Shown here in pieces: positions 29,179-38,595 of a DNA stretch of 64,000 nucleotides. A program made the translations under genes and the position numbers. Numbering within the stretch: position 1 is the first letter of the stretch; each line of letters starts with the position of its first letter. Source of the stretch: Roseobacter sp. GTDB taxonomy: Bacteria > Pseudomonadota > Alphaproteobacteria > Rhodobacterales > Rhodobacteraceae. The notes under the pieces are model-generated. The model did no database searches, had not been told where the DNA came from, and saw only the letters and a program-made list of their open reading frames with translations. The DNA lies in assembly GCA_024636475.1 (NCBI GenBank), contig JAGXHA010000043.1:1-64000 (forward strand). The letters run 5' to 3'.

Positions 29179-31472
29179 CAGACGCGCCCCTCTTGTTCAG
29201 CCACCCGGTCGGCATTGCGCCATGCTTGATCGCGCCCTGCCTCATAAGGCTTGGGCCAGACCGCTTGGCGGTCGCCAATCAACGCGGCCTGATGCAGTGT
29301 CCAATAGGGATCGGCCAGATGCGCACGGGCCAGACAGACCAGATCGGCACGCCCGGCCATCAGGATCGAATTGACGTGGTCGGCCTCAAAGATGTTGCCC
29401 ACGGCCATCGTCTTGATCCCGCCATCGTTGCGGATGCGGTCCGAGAATGGTGTCTGAAACATCCGGCCATAGACCGGTTTGGCTTGGGTCGACGTCTGGC
29501 CCGCAGAGACGTCAATGATATCGGCCCCAGCCTTGTCAAAGAGCGCTGCGATTTCAACGGCTTCCTCAGGCGTCACACCGTCGTCACCCGCCCAGTCACT
29601 TGCGGAAATACGCACAGCCATAGGCTTGGCCGCAGGCCAGACAGTGCGCATCGCGGCGAAAACCTCCAAAGGATAGCGCATCCGGTTTTCCAGACTGCCG
29701 CCATATTCATCCGCACGCGTGTTCGACAGCGGAGAGATGAACGACGAGATAAGATAGCCGTGCGCCGCGTGCAGTTCGATCATGTCAAACCCTGCACGGT
29801 CCGCCATTTCTGCGGCTTCCACAAACTGTGTCTTGACCGCATCCATGTCGTCGCGGGTCATCGCCTTGGGCGTCGCGTTTTCATCTGACCAAGCGATTGC
29901 CGATGCCGACAGCAACGGCCAGTTGCCCGCTGGCAAAGGCGCATCCATCTTTTCCCAGCCTACCTGTGTCGATCCCTTGCGCCCGGCGTGCCCGATCTGG
30001 CAGCATATCTTTGCCTCGGTCTCGGCATGCACAAAATCGGTCAGCCTGTGCCATGCGGCCTCGTGTTCGGGCGTATAAAGCCCCGGACAGCCCGGTGTGA
30101 TCCGCCCATGCGCCGACACGCAGGTCATTTCGGTATAAATCAGACCTGCCCCGCCCTTGGCGCGTTCGCCATAATGGATCAGGTGCCAGTCTGTCGGACA
30201 GCCGTCCACCGCCTTGTATTGGGCCATGGGCGAGACCACGATGCGGTTTTCCAATGTCATGTCGCGCAGCTGGAACGGCGCGAACATGGGCGCGCGCGCG
30301 GGCAGATTGGTGCCTGCACCGGCTTGCGCCATAAACCACGCCTCTGCCCCGCCCAGCCACTCTGGATCACGGCTGCGCAGGTTTTCATGGCTGATCCGCT
30401 GGCTGCGGGTCAGCATCGAATAGTTCAACTGTACCGGATCAAGCTCAAGATACCGTTCCACGTCCTCGAACCACTCAACCGAATTGCGCGCTGCCGATTG
30501 CAGGCGCAGAACTTCAAGCCGCCGCGCGGCCTCGTATTTCTCGAATGCCGTATCCAGATCGGTATCTTCGCTTACATGGCGCGCCAGTGAGATCGCCGAT
30601 TCCAACGCCAGCTTGGTGCCCGACCCAATGGAAAAATGCGCCGTAGCCGAAGCATCGCCAAGCAGAACAACATTCTCGTGGCTCCATTTCTCACACAAGA
30701 CCCGGGGGAATTTGATCCACGCCGACCCACGGATATGGCCTGCGTTGGTCATCAGCTTGTGACCGCCAAGATGGTCTTTGAAGATATCTTCACAAACTGC
30801 GATGCTTTCTTGCTGGCTCATCTCGCCAAAGCCGTAGGCGTCATAGGTTTTTTGGGAACATTCCACGATGAAGGTCGCCGTGTCGGGGTCGAATTGATAG
30901 GCGTGAACCCAAACCCAGCCTTTGTCTGTCTTCTCAAAAATAAAGGTAAAGGCGTCGTCAAATTTCTGATGCGTGCCCATCCAGACAAAGGGGCAGCGGC
31001 GCATGTCGATATCTGGCTTGAAGGTCTCTTCAAACTCCATACGGCTTTTGGAGTTCAACCCGTCGCATGCCACCACCAGATCATAGTCCTCCATATAGGC
31101 GGACGCCGATTTGACCTCGGTCTCGAATTTCAGATCAACACCCAAGGCGCGGGCGCGTTCCTGCAAAATCAGCAACAGTTTCTTGCGCCCGATGCCGCAA
31201 AAGCCATGGCCCGACGACGTGATCACCTGACCTTTGTGATGCAGCGCGATATCATCCCAATAGGCAAAATTCTTACGGATTTCCGCGGCGCTAACAGAAT
31301 CGTTTTGTTCAAGGTTATCAAGCGTTTCATCAGATAGAACCACGCCCCAACCAAAGGTGTCATCAGGCTTGTTGCGCTCTAGAACCGTGACTTCTGCATC
31401 TGGCTGGCGCAGCTTGAGAGAGATGGCAAAGTACAGACCAGCAGGGCCACCCCCCAGACATATCGCACGCAT
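29178..31472 (-). CDS. abmA: Bifunctional flavin monooxygenase/OYE reductase of the salicylyl-CoA 5-hydroxylase / 2-aminobenzoyl-CoA monooxygenase-reductase type
   Basis: 764 aa: N-terminal FAD monooxygenase ([20 protein letters not shown]) fused to an OYE-like domain ([44 protein letters not shown]). Confidence 0.88.
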   Translation of the reverse strand: MRAICLGGGPAGLYFAISLKLRQPDAEVTVLERNKPDDTFGWGVVLSDETLDNLEQNDSVSAAEIRKNFAYWDDIALHHKGQVITSSGHGFCGIGRKKLLLILQERARALGVDLKFETEVKSASAYMEDYDLVVACDGLNSKSRMEFEETFKPDIDMRRCPFVWMGTHQKFDDAFTFIFEKTDKGWVWVHAYQFDPDTATFIVECSQKTYDAYGFGEMSQQESIAVCEDIFKDHLGGHKLMTNAGHIRGSAWIKFPRVLCEKWSHENVVLLGDASATAHFSIGSGTKLALESAISLARHVSEDTDLDTAFEKYEAARRLEVLRLQSAARNSVEWFEDVERYLELDPVQLNYSMLTRSQRISHENLRSRDPEWLGGAEAWFMAQAGAGTNLPARAPMFAPFQLRDMTLENRIVVSPMAQYKAVDGCPTDWHLIHYGERAKGGAGLIYTEMTCVSAHGRITPGCPGLYTPEHEAAWHRLTDFVHAETEAKICCQIGHAGRKGSTQVGWEKMDAPLPAGNWPLLSASAIAWSDENATPKAMTRDDMDAVKTQFVEAAEMADRAGFDMIELHAAHGYLISSFISPLSNTRADEYGGSLENRMRYPLEVFAAMRTVWPAAKPMAVRISASDWAGDDGVTPEEAVEIAALFDKAGADIIDVSAGQTSTQAKPVYGRMFQTPFSDRIRNDGGIKTMAVGNIFEADHVNSILMAGRADLVCLARAHLADPYWTLHQAALIGDRQAVWPKPYEAGRDQAWRNADRVAEQEGRV

Positions 31473-31538
31473 CGCACTCTCCTTGCTCAGACCAATATCT
31501 TGGACGTTAGGGCGAGTCGTTTATTATTTCAAGCAAAG

Positions 31539-31551
31539 ATATTTTAAATAT
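31539..31551. promoter_or_regulatory. AT-rich palindrome ATATTT-T-AAATAT in the putative promoter region of the abmA-led directon
   Basis: Perfect 13-bp palindrome ~70 bp upstream of the abmA start; the directon encodes a MarR. Confidence 0.35.
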
Positions 31552-31971
31552 AAAGTAAATGAATCCGCACCGAGATACTTCGTTTTCACACATGCTTTCG
31601 GGCCGTCGCTGGGAAACGCCAACCTGTTCAAAGACCAAGCGCCGCCATCAAGGCAGACGTGGTTTCAGGGCCGGTACAAGGGCGTATACCTTAATATAAA
31701 CAACGACTTCCCGCCAGATTTCGGTCTTTTCGAAGCAAGCTCTGAGGGGGGAGACAGTTCGGTTCCAGCGGTCGACTTAACCTATCCCCTGTGCGCCACA
31801 ACTCAGGACCGGGCGCGCCGTCCTGCGCCGCTGAATATCGCGACTTGTTCATAATGAATCCCCTTGGCAGGTCTTGTCGCGAAAATTCTAGCTTTCAACG
31901 CATCCATTCCTCGGGCCAATGACCAAGGGACAAGCGATATCGATGTTAAGCCTACATTTTATTATGAAAAC

Positions 31972-32047
31972 TGGTGCCCCCACACGGACTCGAACCGCGG
32001 ACCTATTGATTACAAATCAATTGCTCTACCAGCTGAGCTATAGGGGC
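31972..32047 (-). tRNA. tRNA-Thr (anticodon TGT)
   Basis: Minus strand GCCCCTATAGCTCAGCTGGTAGAGCAATTGATTTGTAATCAATAGGTCCGCGGTTCGAACCCGTGTGGGGGCACCA; acceptor, D, anticodon and T arms fold; encoded CCA. Confidence 0.95.
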
Positions 32048-32176
32048 ACTGCGTGGTCGTTTAGAAGATTGCTTCGGATCGTGCAAGAGGGGAAAGTATA
32101 GATATTTTGCAGTTTTACACATCGACCAAGAACGGGTATTGCCTTGCTTACCTTAAAGAAGTTGAGCTGATCATCC

Positions 32177-33052
32177 ATGCAGTTGGTTTTGCACACTGGT
32201 GCCCACTATACCGAAGAAGAACGCCTTCCCAAAAGCTTGCTCGCGAACAAGCCACAGTTGGCGCAAGACGGGACAATTGTGCCCGGACCCAGTACCTATC
32301 GGGGGTTGTTTCGCGATACGTTGAACGCGATGTACAAGTCACCTGTCTCGGCCGGTGCGCGCGATGTGTTGCTTGATGCCGTGCTTAACGACACCGACGC
32401 AAAGCGCGTGATCCTTTCGGACGCCAACTTTTTCCGCACCCCTGCAACGGCTGTGGTGGACGGGATGCTGTATCCTGCTGCCCCTGTGCGAATGATGCGG
32501 ATGGCGCAGCTTTTTCCGGATGACCAGATCGAAATCTTTCTAGGCATCCGCAACCCTGCGACCCTGCTGCCGATTCTGCATGGCGTTTCTGCTGACAATT
32601 CGGATGCCCATTTTTGGGGGATCAAGGATCCGGCAGATGTGCGGTGGTCTGAAACCATAGGATTGTTGCGCGACTCGGCACCCGAGATTCCGGTGACGAT
32701 CTGGTGCAACGAGGATGCGCCGTTGATCTGGGGCAAGATCATGCGCGAGATGGCAGGCTTGCCTGATACATCGAAACTTGAGGGCGAATTTGATCTGCTC
32801 GAGACAATCATGACACCCGAGGGCATGAAGCGTTTCAGAACTTATATGGTTTCGCATCCCGAAATTTCCGGGTCTCAAGAGCAGCGCGTTATTGCGGCAT
32901 TTCTGGACAAATTCGCAATGGCAGACGCCATCGAGGAAGAGTTGGATATGCCGGGCTGGACCGATTATCTGGTCGATGAAATGACCGAGAGCTACGATCA
33001 GGATGTGTTGCGCATTCAACAGATCCCCGGCATTCGAATGATCATGCCCTAA
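32177..33052 (+). CDS. Hypothetical protein, possibly sulfotransferase-like
   Basis: 291 aa intact ORF; N-terminus MQLVLHTGAHYTEEERLPKSLLANKPQLAQDGTIVPG resembles small-sulfotransferase-like proteins; weak. Confidence 0.65.
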   Translation: MQLVLHTGAHYTEEERLPKSLLANKPQLAQDGTIVPGPSTYRGLFRDTLNAMYKSPVSAGARDVLLDAVLNDTDAKRVILSDANFFRTPATAVVDGMLYPAAPVRMMRMAQLFPDDQIEIFLGIRNPATLLPILHGVSADNSDAHFWGIKDPADVRWSETIGLLRDSAPEIPVTIWCNEDAPLIWGKIMREMAGLPDTSKLEGEFDLLETIMTPEGMKRFRTYMVSHPEISGSQEQRVIAAFLDKFAMADAIEEELDMPGWTDYLVDEMTESYDQDVLRIQQIPGIRMIMP

Positions 33053-33284
33053 AAACCGGCGGTTGGGGTCGGTCTTTCCTGCTCCCGGGTGTCATTGGGC
33101 ATCCGCCGTGAAAATGCTAGTGATCCGCGCAGTCTGAGCATGAAATCGCAGACCGATATCACTTGGCTGCGAAATCGTCCCCGAGACCCAAGCAGCGTTT
33201 ATTGCGCTATAGGCAGGTCAGATCAAACTTGCTAAGCTTTTTCCAGTTTTACGACCACCAATTTGTTAAAAAAGAGATAATCCC

Positions 33285-34496
33285 ATGAGAAATAAGCATT
33301 ATCCCCTGATATCGATCGTATTTTCTACCGCCCTTGCCGCACTTTGCGCCCCGGCCTTTGCGTCGGACCACCGCGATTCACCCTATACCCAGCAAAACCC
33401 GGCGGCCGACATTGGCGACGTGTTCTTGTTTCAAGGTCCGCAAACTGGCGGGCTTGCCATGGTGATGACGCTGAACCCGCTGTCCGGATCGGGAGCCGAC
33501 GGGACGCAGCCGTCAGACAAGATCAAACTGGCGCCCGATCTGATCTACATTTTCAACTTTGACAGCGACGGCGACGCAAAAGCCGATCTTTCGTACAAGG
33601 TCAAAGTCGGGGCCGGTTCGGGGGGACAAAGCCAGCCTTTGGAGTTGCGCAAAGCCATCGGGGCCGAAGCCCATGATGCGAAGTGGACCGGCATCCAGCT
33701 TGGCAGCGGCATGACCACCGCCTTGAATGGCGAATTGCAGATCGTAACCGGCAAAACCGACGAGTTGCTGTTCGTAGGGCCGCGCCGCGATCCGTTCTTC
33801 TTTGATTTTCTAACCGTTGATGCGCCTGTGGCCCTGGCCATCAAGGAGGCTTTGGCGGGCGGCGACCATCTGCCTGCCGCAGGATCATCCGAACTGGCCT
33901 TTGGCCGCACAGACATGACACTGATCGTGCTTGAAGTCCCCGATCTGGGCCAGGACCCGCTGAATTACTGGGTGACGGTCGCGGATGGGTCTGGCAAAAC
34001 CGTCGACCGGATGGGCCGCGCCGGTATTCAGGGCATCTATCTGGTCGAAGCACCCACGGGCTATAACCCAGAGTATTACACGCCCCGAAATGCCGCAAAA
34101 CACCCAACGATTGGTGATCTGAACAACGCCTATAACGCCTCCAACCCGGATCAGGACAAGGCGAACTATGTCGAACAATTCACCTACCGGTTCGAGCAGC
34201 TTGAGGTCAGCCAAAGTGTTCTGCAGGAAAAGGTCGATTTTTATCTGCCCGACATGATCCGCTGGGATCCAGGCCAGCCCAAGGGCTATCCCAATGGCCG
34301 CAACCTGCGCGAGGACGCGATCTACTGGACGCTGAAAGACCTGAACCCGTTCGGCGTACCCGCAGATGGTGTTGAGCTGCCCCACATCGGCACGCAGCGC
34401 ATGAGCGACCGCTTCCCCTATGTGGCGCCTTCGATTGTGCAGGACTTCAAGCCGGGCAACCAACTTGAACCCGTCTTTCCTATCTTTATGGAATAA
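33285..34496 (+). CDS. DUF4331 family protein, exported
   Basis: Signal peptide ...AALCAPAFA; SDHRDSPYTQQNPAADIGDVFLFQGP; GRTDMTLIVLEVP. Confidence 0.85.
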   Translation: MRNKHYPLISIVFSTALAALCAPAFASDHRDSPYTQQNPAADIGDVFLFQGPQTGGLAMVMTLNPLSGSGADGTQPSDKIKLAPDLIYIFNFDSDGDAKADLSYKVKVGAGSGGQSQPLELRKAIGAEAHDAKWTGIQLGSGMTTALNGELQIVTGKTDELLFVGPRRDPFFFDFLTVDAPVALAIKEALAGGDHLPAAGSSELAFGRTDMTLIVLEVPDLGQDPLNYWVTVADGSGKTVDRMGRAGIQGIYLVEAPTGYNPEYYTPRNAAKHPTIGDLNNAYNASNPDQDKANYVEQFTYRFEQLEVSQSVLQEKVDFYLPDMIRWDPGQPKGYPNGRNLREDAIYWTLKDLNPFGVPADGVELPHIGTQRMSDRFPYVAPSIVQDFKPGNQLEPVFPIFME

Positions 34497-35337
34497 GCAA
34501 CCGGTACGCTTGCAGTGTACCTTTGCCCTTTGCGTCGATATCGCCGCGCCGCTCGACCCTTTGGGGATCGGTGAGTTGCGCGGCAGTATTGGCGGACAGC
34601 ATGATGGTATTAGGCGCACAGGCTTTCACCATGCGGGCGGCAGTGTTGACAGTGTCGCCCCAGATATCAAAGCTCAACCTTTTGGTGCCCACAACCCCGC
34701 TGGAAATCGGGCCGGTGTGAATGCCGATGCGCAAGGCCCAGCCCGCGACTTCATCCAGGGCGGTATGATCCAAACTGACCTTGACGTAGTTCATGATTTC
34801 GGACGCTGCCGCACAGGTGGCCGCCACGTGGTCATGTTGTCCCGAACCGTTCAGATCACCTGCGACCGTCATATAAGCGTCGCCAATGGTCTTCACTTTT
34901 TCAACCCCGTGCCGGGCGGAGATATCATCAAAGGCCCCGTAGTAGCGGTCAAGCATCCCAACCAGTGCCACCGGGTTCATGGCTTGGGTGCTTTTGGTGA
35001 AATCGACAAAATCAGTGAACATCACAGTCGCAGATTCCACATAGCGTGGCCGCACGGTTCCGCTGGCCTTCAGCTCGTCCGCAATGGATTCAGGCATGAT
35101 CGAACGAAGCAACTGCTCCGTCCGTTCTTTTTCCGCTTCAAGCGAGCTGTAAAGCTGCTCGATCTCGGTTTTCGCAGCTGCGATGTCATTGATCACCCGG
35201 CGCTGGAACGCCTGTGATCCATCCATCAGCTCTTCCAGCTCGGCCCGGCGCATCTCGGACTTTTCAAGCCGCTTTTCCAACCGTCGCAGCTCCTTTTCAG
35301 GATCAGTGATCCTGCGCGATGATGGTTGTGTTTCCAT
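34486..35337 (-). CDS. Class III adenylate/guanylate cyclase domain protein with N-terminal coiled coil
   Basis: SATVMFTDFVDFTKSTQ, EKVKTIGDAYMTVAG, SFDIWGDTVNTAARM. Confidence 0.9.
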   Translation of the reverse strand: METQPSSRRITDPEKELRRLEKRLEKSEMRRAELEELMDGSQAFQRRVINDIAAAKTEIEQLYSSLEAEKERTEQLLRSIMPESIADELKASGTVRPRYVESATVMFTDFVDFTKSTQAMNPVALVGMLDRYYGAFDDISARHGVEKVKTIGDAYMTVAGDLNGSGQHDHVAATCAAASEIMNYVKVSLDHTALDEVAGWALRIGIHTGPISSGVVGTKRLSFDIWGDTVNTAARMVKACAPNTIMLSANTAAQLTDPQRVERRGDIDAKGKGTLQAYRLLIP

Positions 35338-35349
35338 AGCATGAACATG

Positions 35350-36510
35350 TTACGCTTGAGGCGCAGAACCAAGCAACACCGCAAGGAACGCATTCGTATG
35401 CTGAAGCGCTTTTCCCTGATGCCCCGCCGGGCCAATTTCACCGTAGGTGTAGAAACCCGCTGTCGGGAACGCATCGCCGATTATCGCCTCAAAGCTTTCG
35501 TATTCTTCTTTGGTGCGCGTGCCCAAAGCTGCACGGCGCCCTGCACATGAAAAGAACAGCGCGGCGTCGGGCTTGTCGTTGGTAAAGCCTTCGAAAGCAC
35601 TTTCAACAGCCGTGCGGGCAGCAGCCACGATTTCATCGCGCGATGCCGTGGCCAGTTGGACTTCTTCGTCCATGCCAATGGGATTCACAAAGGTTATCGC
35701 ACCGCTTTCTTCGTCAAAGGCTTGCGGCGAGGACAGCAAGAAACCTTCACGTTCCGGGCTGTGTACCGCCAGCGGAAAATGCACGGATTGCCCCTGAATA
35801 TAGTCTTTATAAAGCTGGATCGCGGGCTTGCCGTCAATCTCGTGAATGGTGGAGCCAGCGGCTTTGGTGACCTTGTGGCGGTTGCCAAGCGCTGTGTACC
35901 CGGTGGACATACCGCAGGAATAAACCAGCGGGCCGGACATGATCAGCACCACAACAGAATCCGACGTGACATCGGTATTGCAAAACTGCCTTGTGCCCCT
36001 GAACCGCAACTGGTCGCCCGATGCACCGCCCACGATCGGAAAATCCTCACCCAATGCTGCGCGCAGACCGCCCACAATTTCGCTGATATCAGGGCCGATC
36101 CCTTCGGGCAGCGCCACGCAGAAGGCCGAGGCTTTTTCGGTCTTGGATTTCGCGTCTGCGACCGCGGTCGCCGTGGCCGCTCTGGGATCAGCCGTTGCCC
36201 CGTGGCCAATGCCCACAGTAAAATCGATGTCATCCGACCCAAAAAGCGTAATCACAACGCTGTCTTCCAGAAAGCCCTCCGGTCCGGCCACTTCCCCGTC
36301 CGTGGTGCACCCTGCCAGCTCAACCCCCGGTAGGGCGTTTGCAAACGCCTTGACGAGGGTGTCTATATCCACATCGATACCGACAAAGGCCAGACCCGCT
36401 TTGGGCTTCACCCCGTTCATCCCCTCTAGTGCGATCTCAAGCGCCTCTTCGACCGCTTCGACCGTATCGGACTCCTCACTCGCACCGGTTGCGACTTTTA
36501 ACATGATCAT
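35350..36510 (-). CDS. FIST N/C-domain sensor protein
   Basis: GLAFVGIDVDIDTLVKAFANALPGVELAGCTTDGEV, GEDFPIVGGASGD, ALFFSCAGRRAALGTRTKEEYESF, TAGFYTYGEIGP; ATG at 36510 (MIMLKV) preferred. Confidence 0.88.
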   Translation of the reverse strand: MIMLKVATGASEESDTVEAVEEALEIALEGMNGVKPKAGLAFVGIDVDIDTLVKAFANALPGVELAGCTTDGEVAGPEGFLEDSVVITLFGSDDIDFTVGIGHGATADPRAATATAVADAKSKTEKASAFCVALPEGIGPDISEIVGGLRAALGEDFPIVGGASGDQLRFRGTRQFCNTDVTSDSVVVLIMSGPLVYSCGMSTGYTALGNRHKVTKAAGSTIHEIDGKPAIQLYKDYIQGQSVHFPLAVHSPEREGFLLSSPQAFDEESGAITFVNPIGMDEEVQLATASRDEIVAAARTAVESAFEGFTNDKPDAALFFSCAGRRAALGTRTKEEYESFEAIIGDAFPTAGFYTYGEIGPAGHQGKALQHTNAFLAVLLGSAPQA

Positions 36511-36541
36511 ACCCTCCCCTGCTGAACGTGTAGTGGCCTGT

Positions 36542-38590
36542 TTACGCTGGCCAATTCTTGATGTCTGGTTGTGCAAGATGCCCCGCAGGACTGAAACCCA
36601 TAATCGCACCATAAAAGGAAAGTTCTTCCTCCAATGCCTGAATAATGTGCGCCTTTTGCCTGAACCCGTGCCCCTCGCCCGCAAAAAACTCCCAAGCGAC
36701 GGGCATTTTGCGTGACATCAGGCTATCGATCAACACATGCGCCTGCGCGGGCGGCACAACTGGATCGTCTTCGCCTTGAAATAGAATAAGGGGGCAGTTG
36801 ATTTTTTCAGCGTGGAACTGCGGCGAATAGGCTTTGAATACCTTTTGCGCTTCGGGCCAAGGACCGACCAGCAAGGCCGCATAAAACGCTTCCAGCTTGT
36901 CGGTGTCTTGGGCGATCATCTGCAAATCCGAAATGCCGTAGTAGCTGGCCCCGGCCGATAGAATATCGGTGAACGTCGCCAGCGCCAATGTGGTGTACCC
37001 CCCCGACGATCCGCCCCGCGATGCGATGCGGTAGCGGTCGACCTTGTCTTGCGCTACCAAATATTCCGCCCCTGCGACGCAATCGGCCACATCCACCACA
37101 CCCCAACCGCCATAGATGCGCTGCCGGTAACTGCGGCCAAAGCCCGTGCTGCCGCGATAGTTGGTGTCCAGCACCGCAAAGCCACGCGAGGTAAAGAATG
37201 CAATATCGACAGACAACGCACTTGAGGCCGAGGCACTTGGCCCGCCGTGGATCACGATAATCAAGGGGGGGCGTTCATTTTGCGGCCCTGTAAAGTCCGG
37301 GTTGGACGGCGCGTGGTAAAATGCATGGCTGGTTTCGGTCCCGCCTTTGCCATCCGCCACATCAAAGGAAATCGTCTCTGGTGCCTGAAAACAAGCGCGT
37401 GCTGCCGCGCTCAGACCGGGATTAGCGCGGCGCAAAACGGTGACCTCAAGGGTTTCCAGATCCAGCCGGACCAATTCGGACGGGCCCTGAAACGTGCCGC
37501 CAAAGAACACGGCAAAGCCTTCGCCCACCTTGAGATGGGTGATGCTGGTATAGGGCAGATCAATATCGCGGATCACCCCTGAGGTCACTTCGACCTGCGC
37601 CAAAGACCATAGCCCCCCGCGCGAATAGCTGGCAAGGATTTCGGTCTCGGAAACAAATCCGTAGCTCGACAGTCCCAGCCGCCACAGCGGTGAGGTGAAT
37701 TCAGCCGCTTCTTGGGTCACGCAAACCAGATCATCGCCTTCGACGCGGGCAATGTTCCACCAGCGGCCCCCCTTGATGCTGTCCCTGTCGCTCACACAAA
37801 AAAGCTGCCCTTGCGGCGACCAAAGCGGCTCTGCAATCGCCTCGTCCGAATAGCGCATGGCGTTTTGCAGCACCGGGTTCAGGTCCGGGTCAATCGCTGT
37901 GGCAGGGGCACCGCCGATGGTGCGGATATCAGTCGGGTTGCCCTGCGCATCCAGTGTCGCGACCTGCAACCGTGTACCCTCCCACGGCATTGACGGGTAA
38001 TCCCATGTCAGCCATGCAATCTGGCTGCCATCGGGCGACAGGCGCGGAGCGGCGTAGAAATCCCCCCCCGTTGCCACGGTAATGGGGAGGGCCACGCCCT
38101 CCATATCCAGCGCCACAAGGCTTTGCTGCGCCTGCCCGTTAAGCAACACGTCGCTGCGTTCCTGCACGGCAAAGATCACACCGCGGGCAGGATCGGGGAC
38201 CATATCGGCAAAATGCACAGGCTGGCGCGGAGTGATCGGCACAGGAAACTGCCCCGGCGTCTGGCGGTAGACACGCTGGTCTTTGGTCTGCGGAAAATCC
38301 GAGGTGGCAAAATTTGTGAACCACACCGTGCCACCCTTTGCGGCCACCGCCCCGCCCCCGTAGGAATTCACCAGCGTGCGGGCGCAAAAGCCCGGCGGGG
38401 TGATGTCCTCGGGTCCGTCCGTCCCCATCCGTACAACGACCGACCGACCCTTTTCGTCAGGGCGGCTTTCGACCCACAAGATGTCATTGCCATCCAAGGC
38501 AAGTTGTTCAAACTTGACCGTCCCCGCCGCAAGATCCTCAGCGGCAATGGGGGATGTCCATGATCCGAACGGGGCTGTTGTCACGCTCAT
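36542..38590 (-). CDS. S9 family peptidase (prolyl oligopeptidase-type)
   Basis: PLIIVIHGGPSASASSALSVDIAFFTSRGFAVLDTNYRGSTGFGRSYR, RGGSSGGYTTLA (Ser), GEDDPVVPPAQA, GEGHGF. Confidence 0.9.
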   Translation of the reverse strand: MSVTTAPFGSWTSPIAAEDLAAGTVKFEQLALDGNDILWVESRPDEKGRSVVVRMGTDGPEDITPPGFCARTLVNSYGGGAVAAKGGTVWFTNFATSDFPQTKDQRVYRQTPGQFPVPITPRQPVHFADMVPDPARGVIFAVQERSDVLLNGQAQQSLVALDMEGVALPITVATGGDFYAAPRLSPDGSQIAWLTWDYPSMPWEGTRLQVATLDAQGNPTDIRTIGGAPATAIDPDLNPVLQNAMRYSDEAIAEPLWSPQGQLFCVSDRDSIKGGRWWNIARVEGDDLVCVTQEAAEFTSPLWRLGLSSYGFVSETEILASYSRGGLWSLAQVEVTSGVIRDIDLPYTSITHLKVGEGFAVFFGGTFQGPSELVRLDLETLEVTVLRRANPGLSAAARACFQAPETISFDVADGKGGTETSHAFYHAPSNPDFTGPQNERPPLIIVIHGGPSASASSALSVDIAFFTSRGFAVLDTNYRGSTGFGRSYRQRIYGGWGVVDVADCVAGAEYLVAQDKVDRYRIASRGGSSGGYTTLALATFTDILSAGASYYGISDLQMIAQDTDKLEAFYAALLVGPWPEAQKVFKAYSPQFHAEKINCPLILFQGEDDPVVPPAQAHVLIDSLMSRKMPVAWEFFAGEGHGFRQKAHIIQALEEELSFYGAIMGFSPAGHLAQPDIKNWPA

Positions 38591-38595
38591 GGGTC

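Noticed and set aside
30636-31337. 233-aa plus-strand ORF inside abmA
   Set aside because: Antisense to a strongly supported gene; GC-rich genomes give long spurious antisense ORFs. Same reasoning applied to 39028..40059 and 44765..46003.
31919-32101. 60-aa ORF MTKGQ...GAPTRTRTADLLITNQLLYQLSYRGTAWSF
   Set aside because: It is the antisense translation of tRNA-Thr; peptides of this GAPTRTRTADLLITNQLLYQLSYRG form are a classic misannotation.
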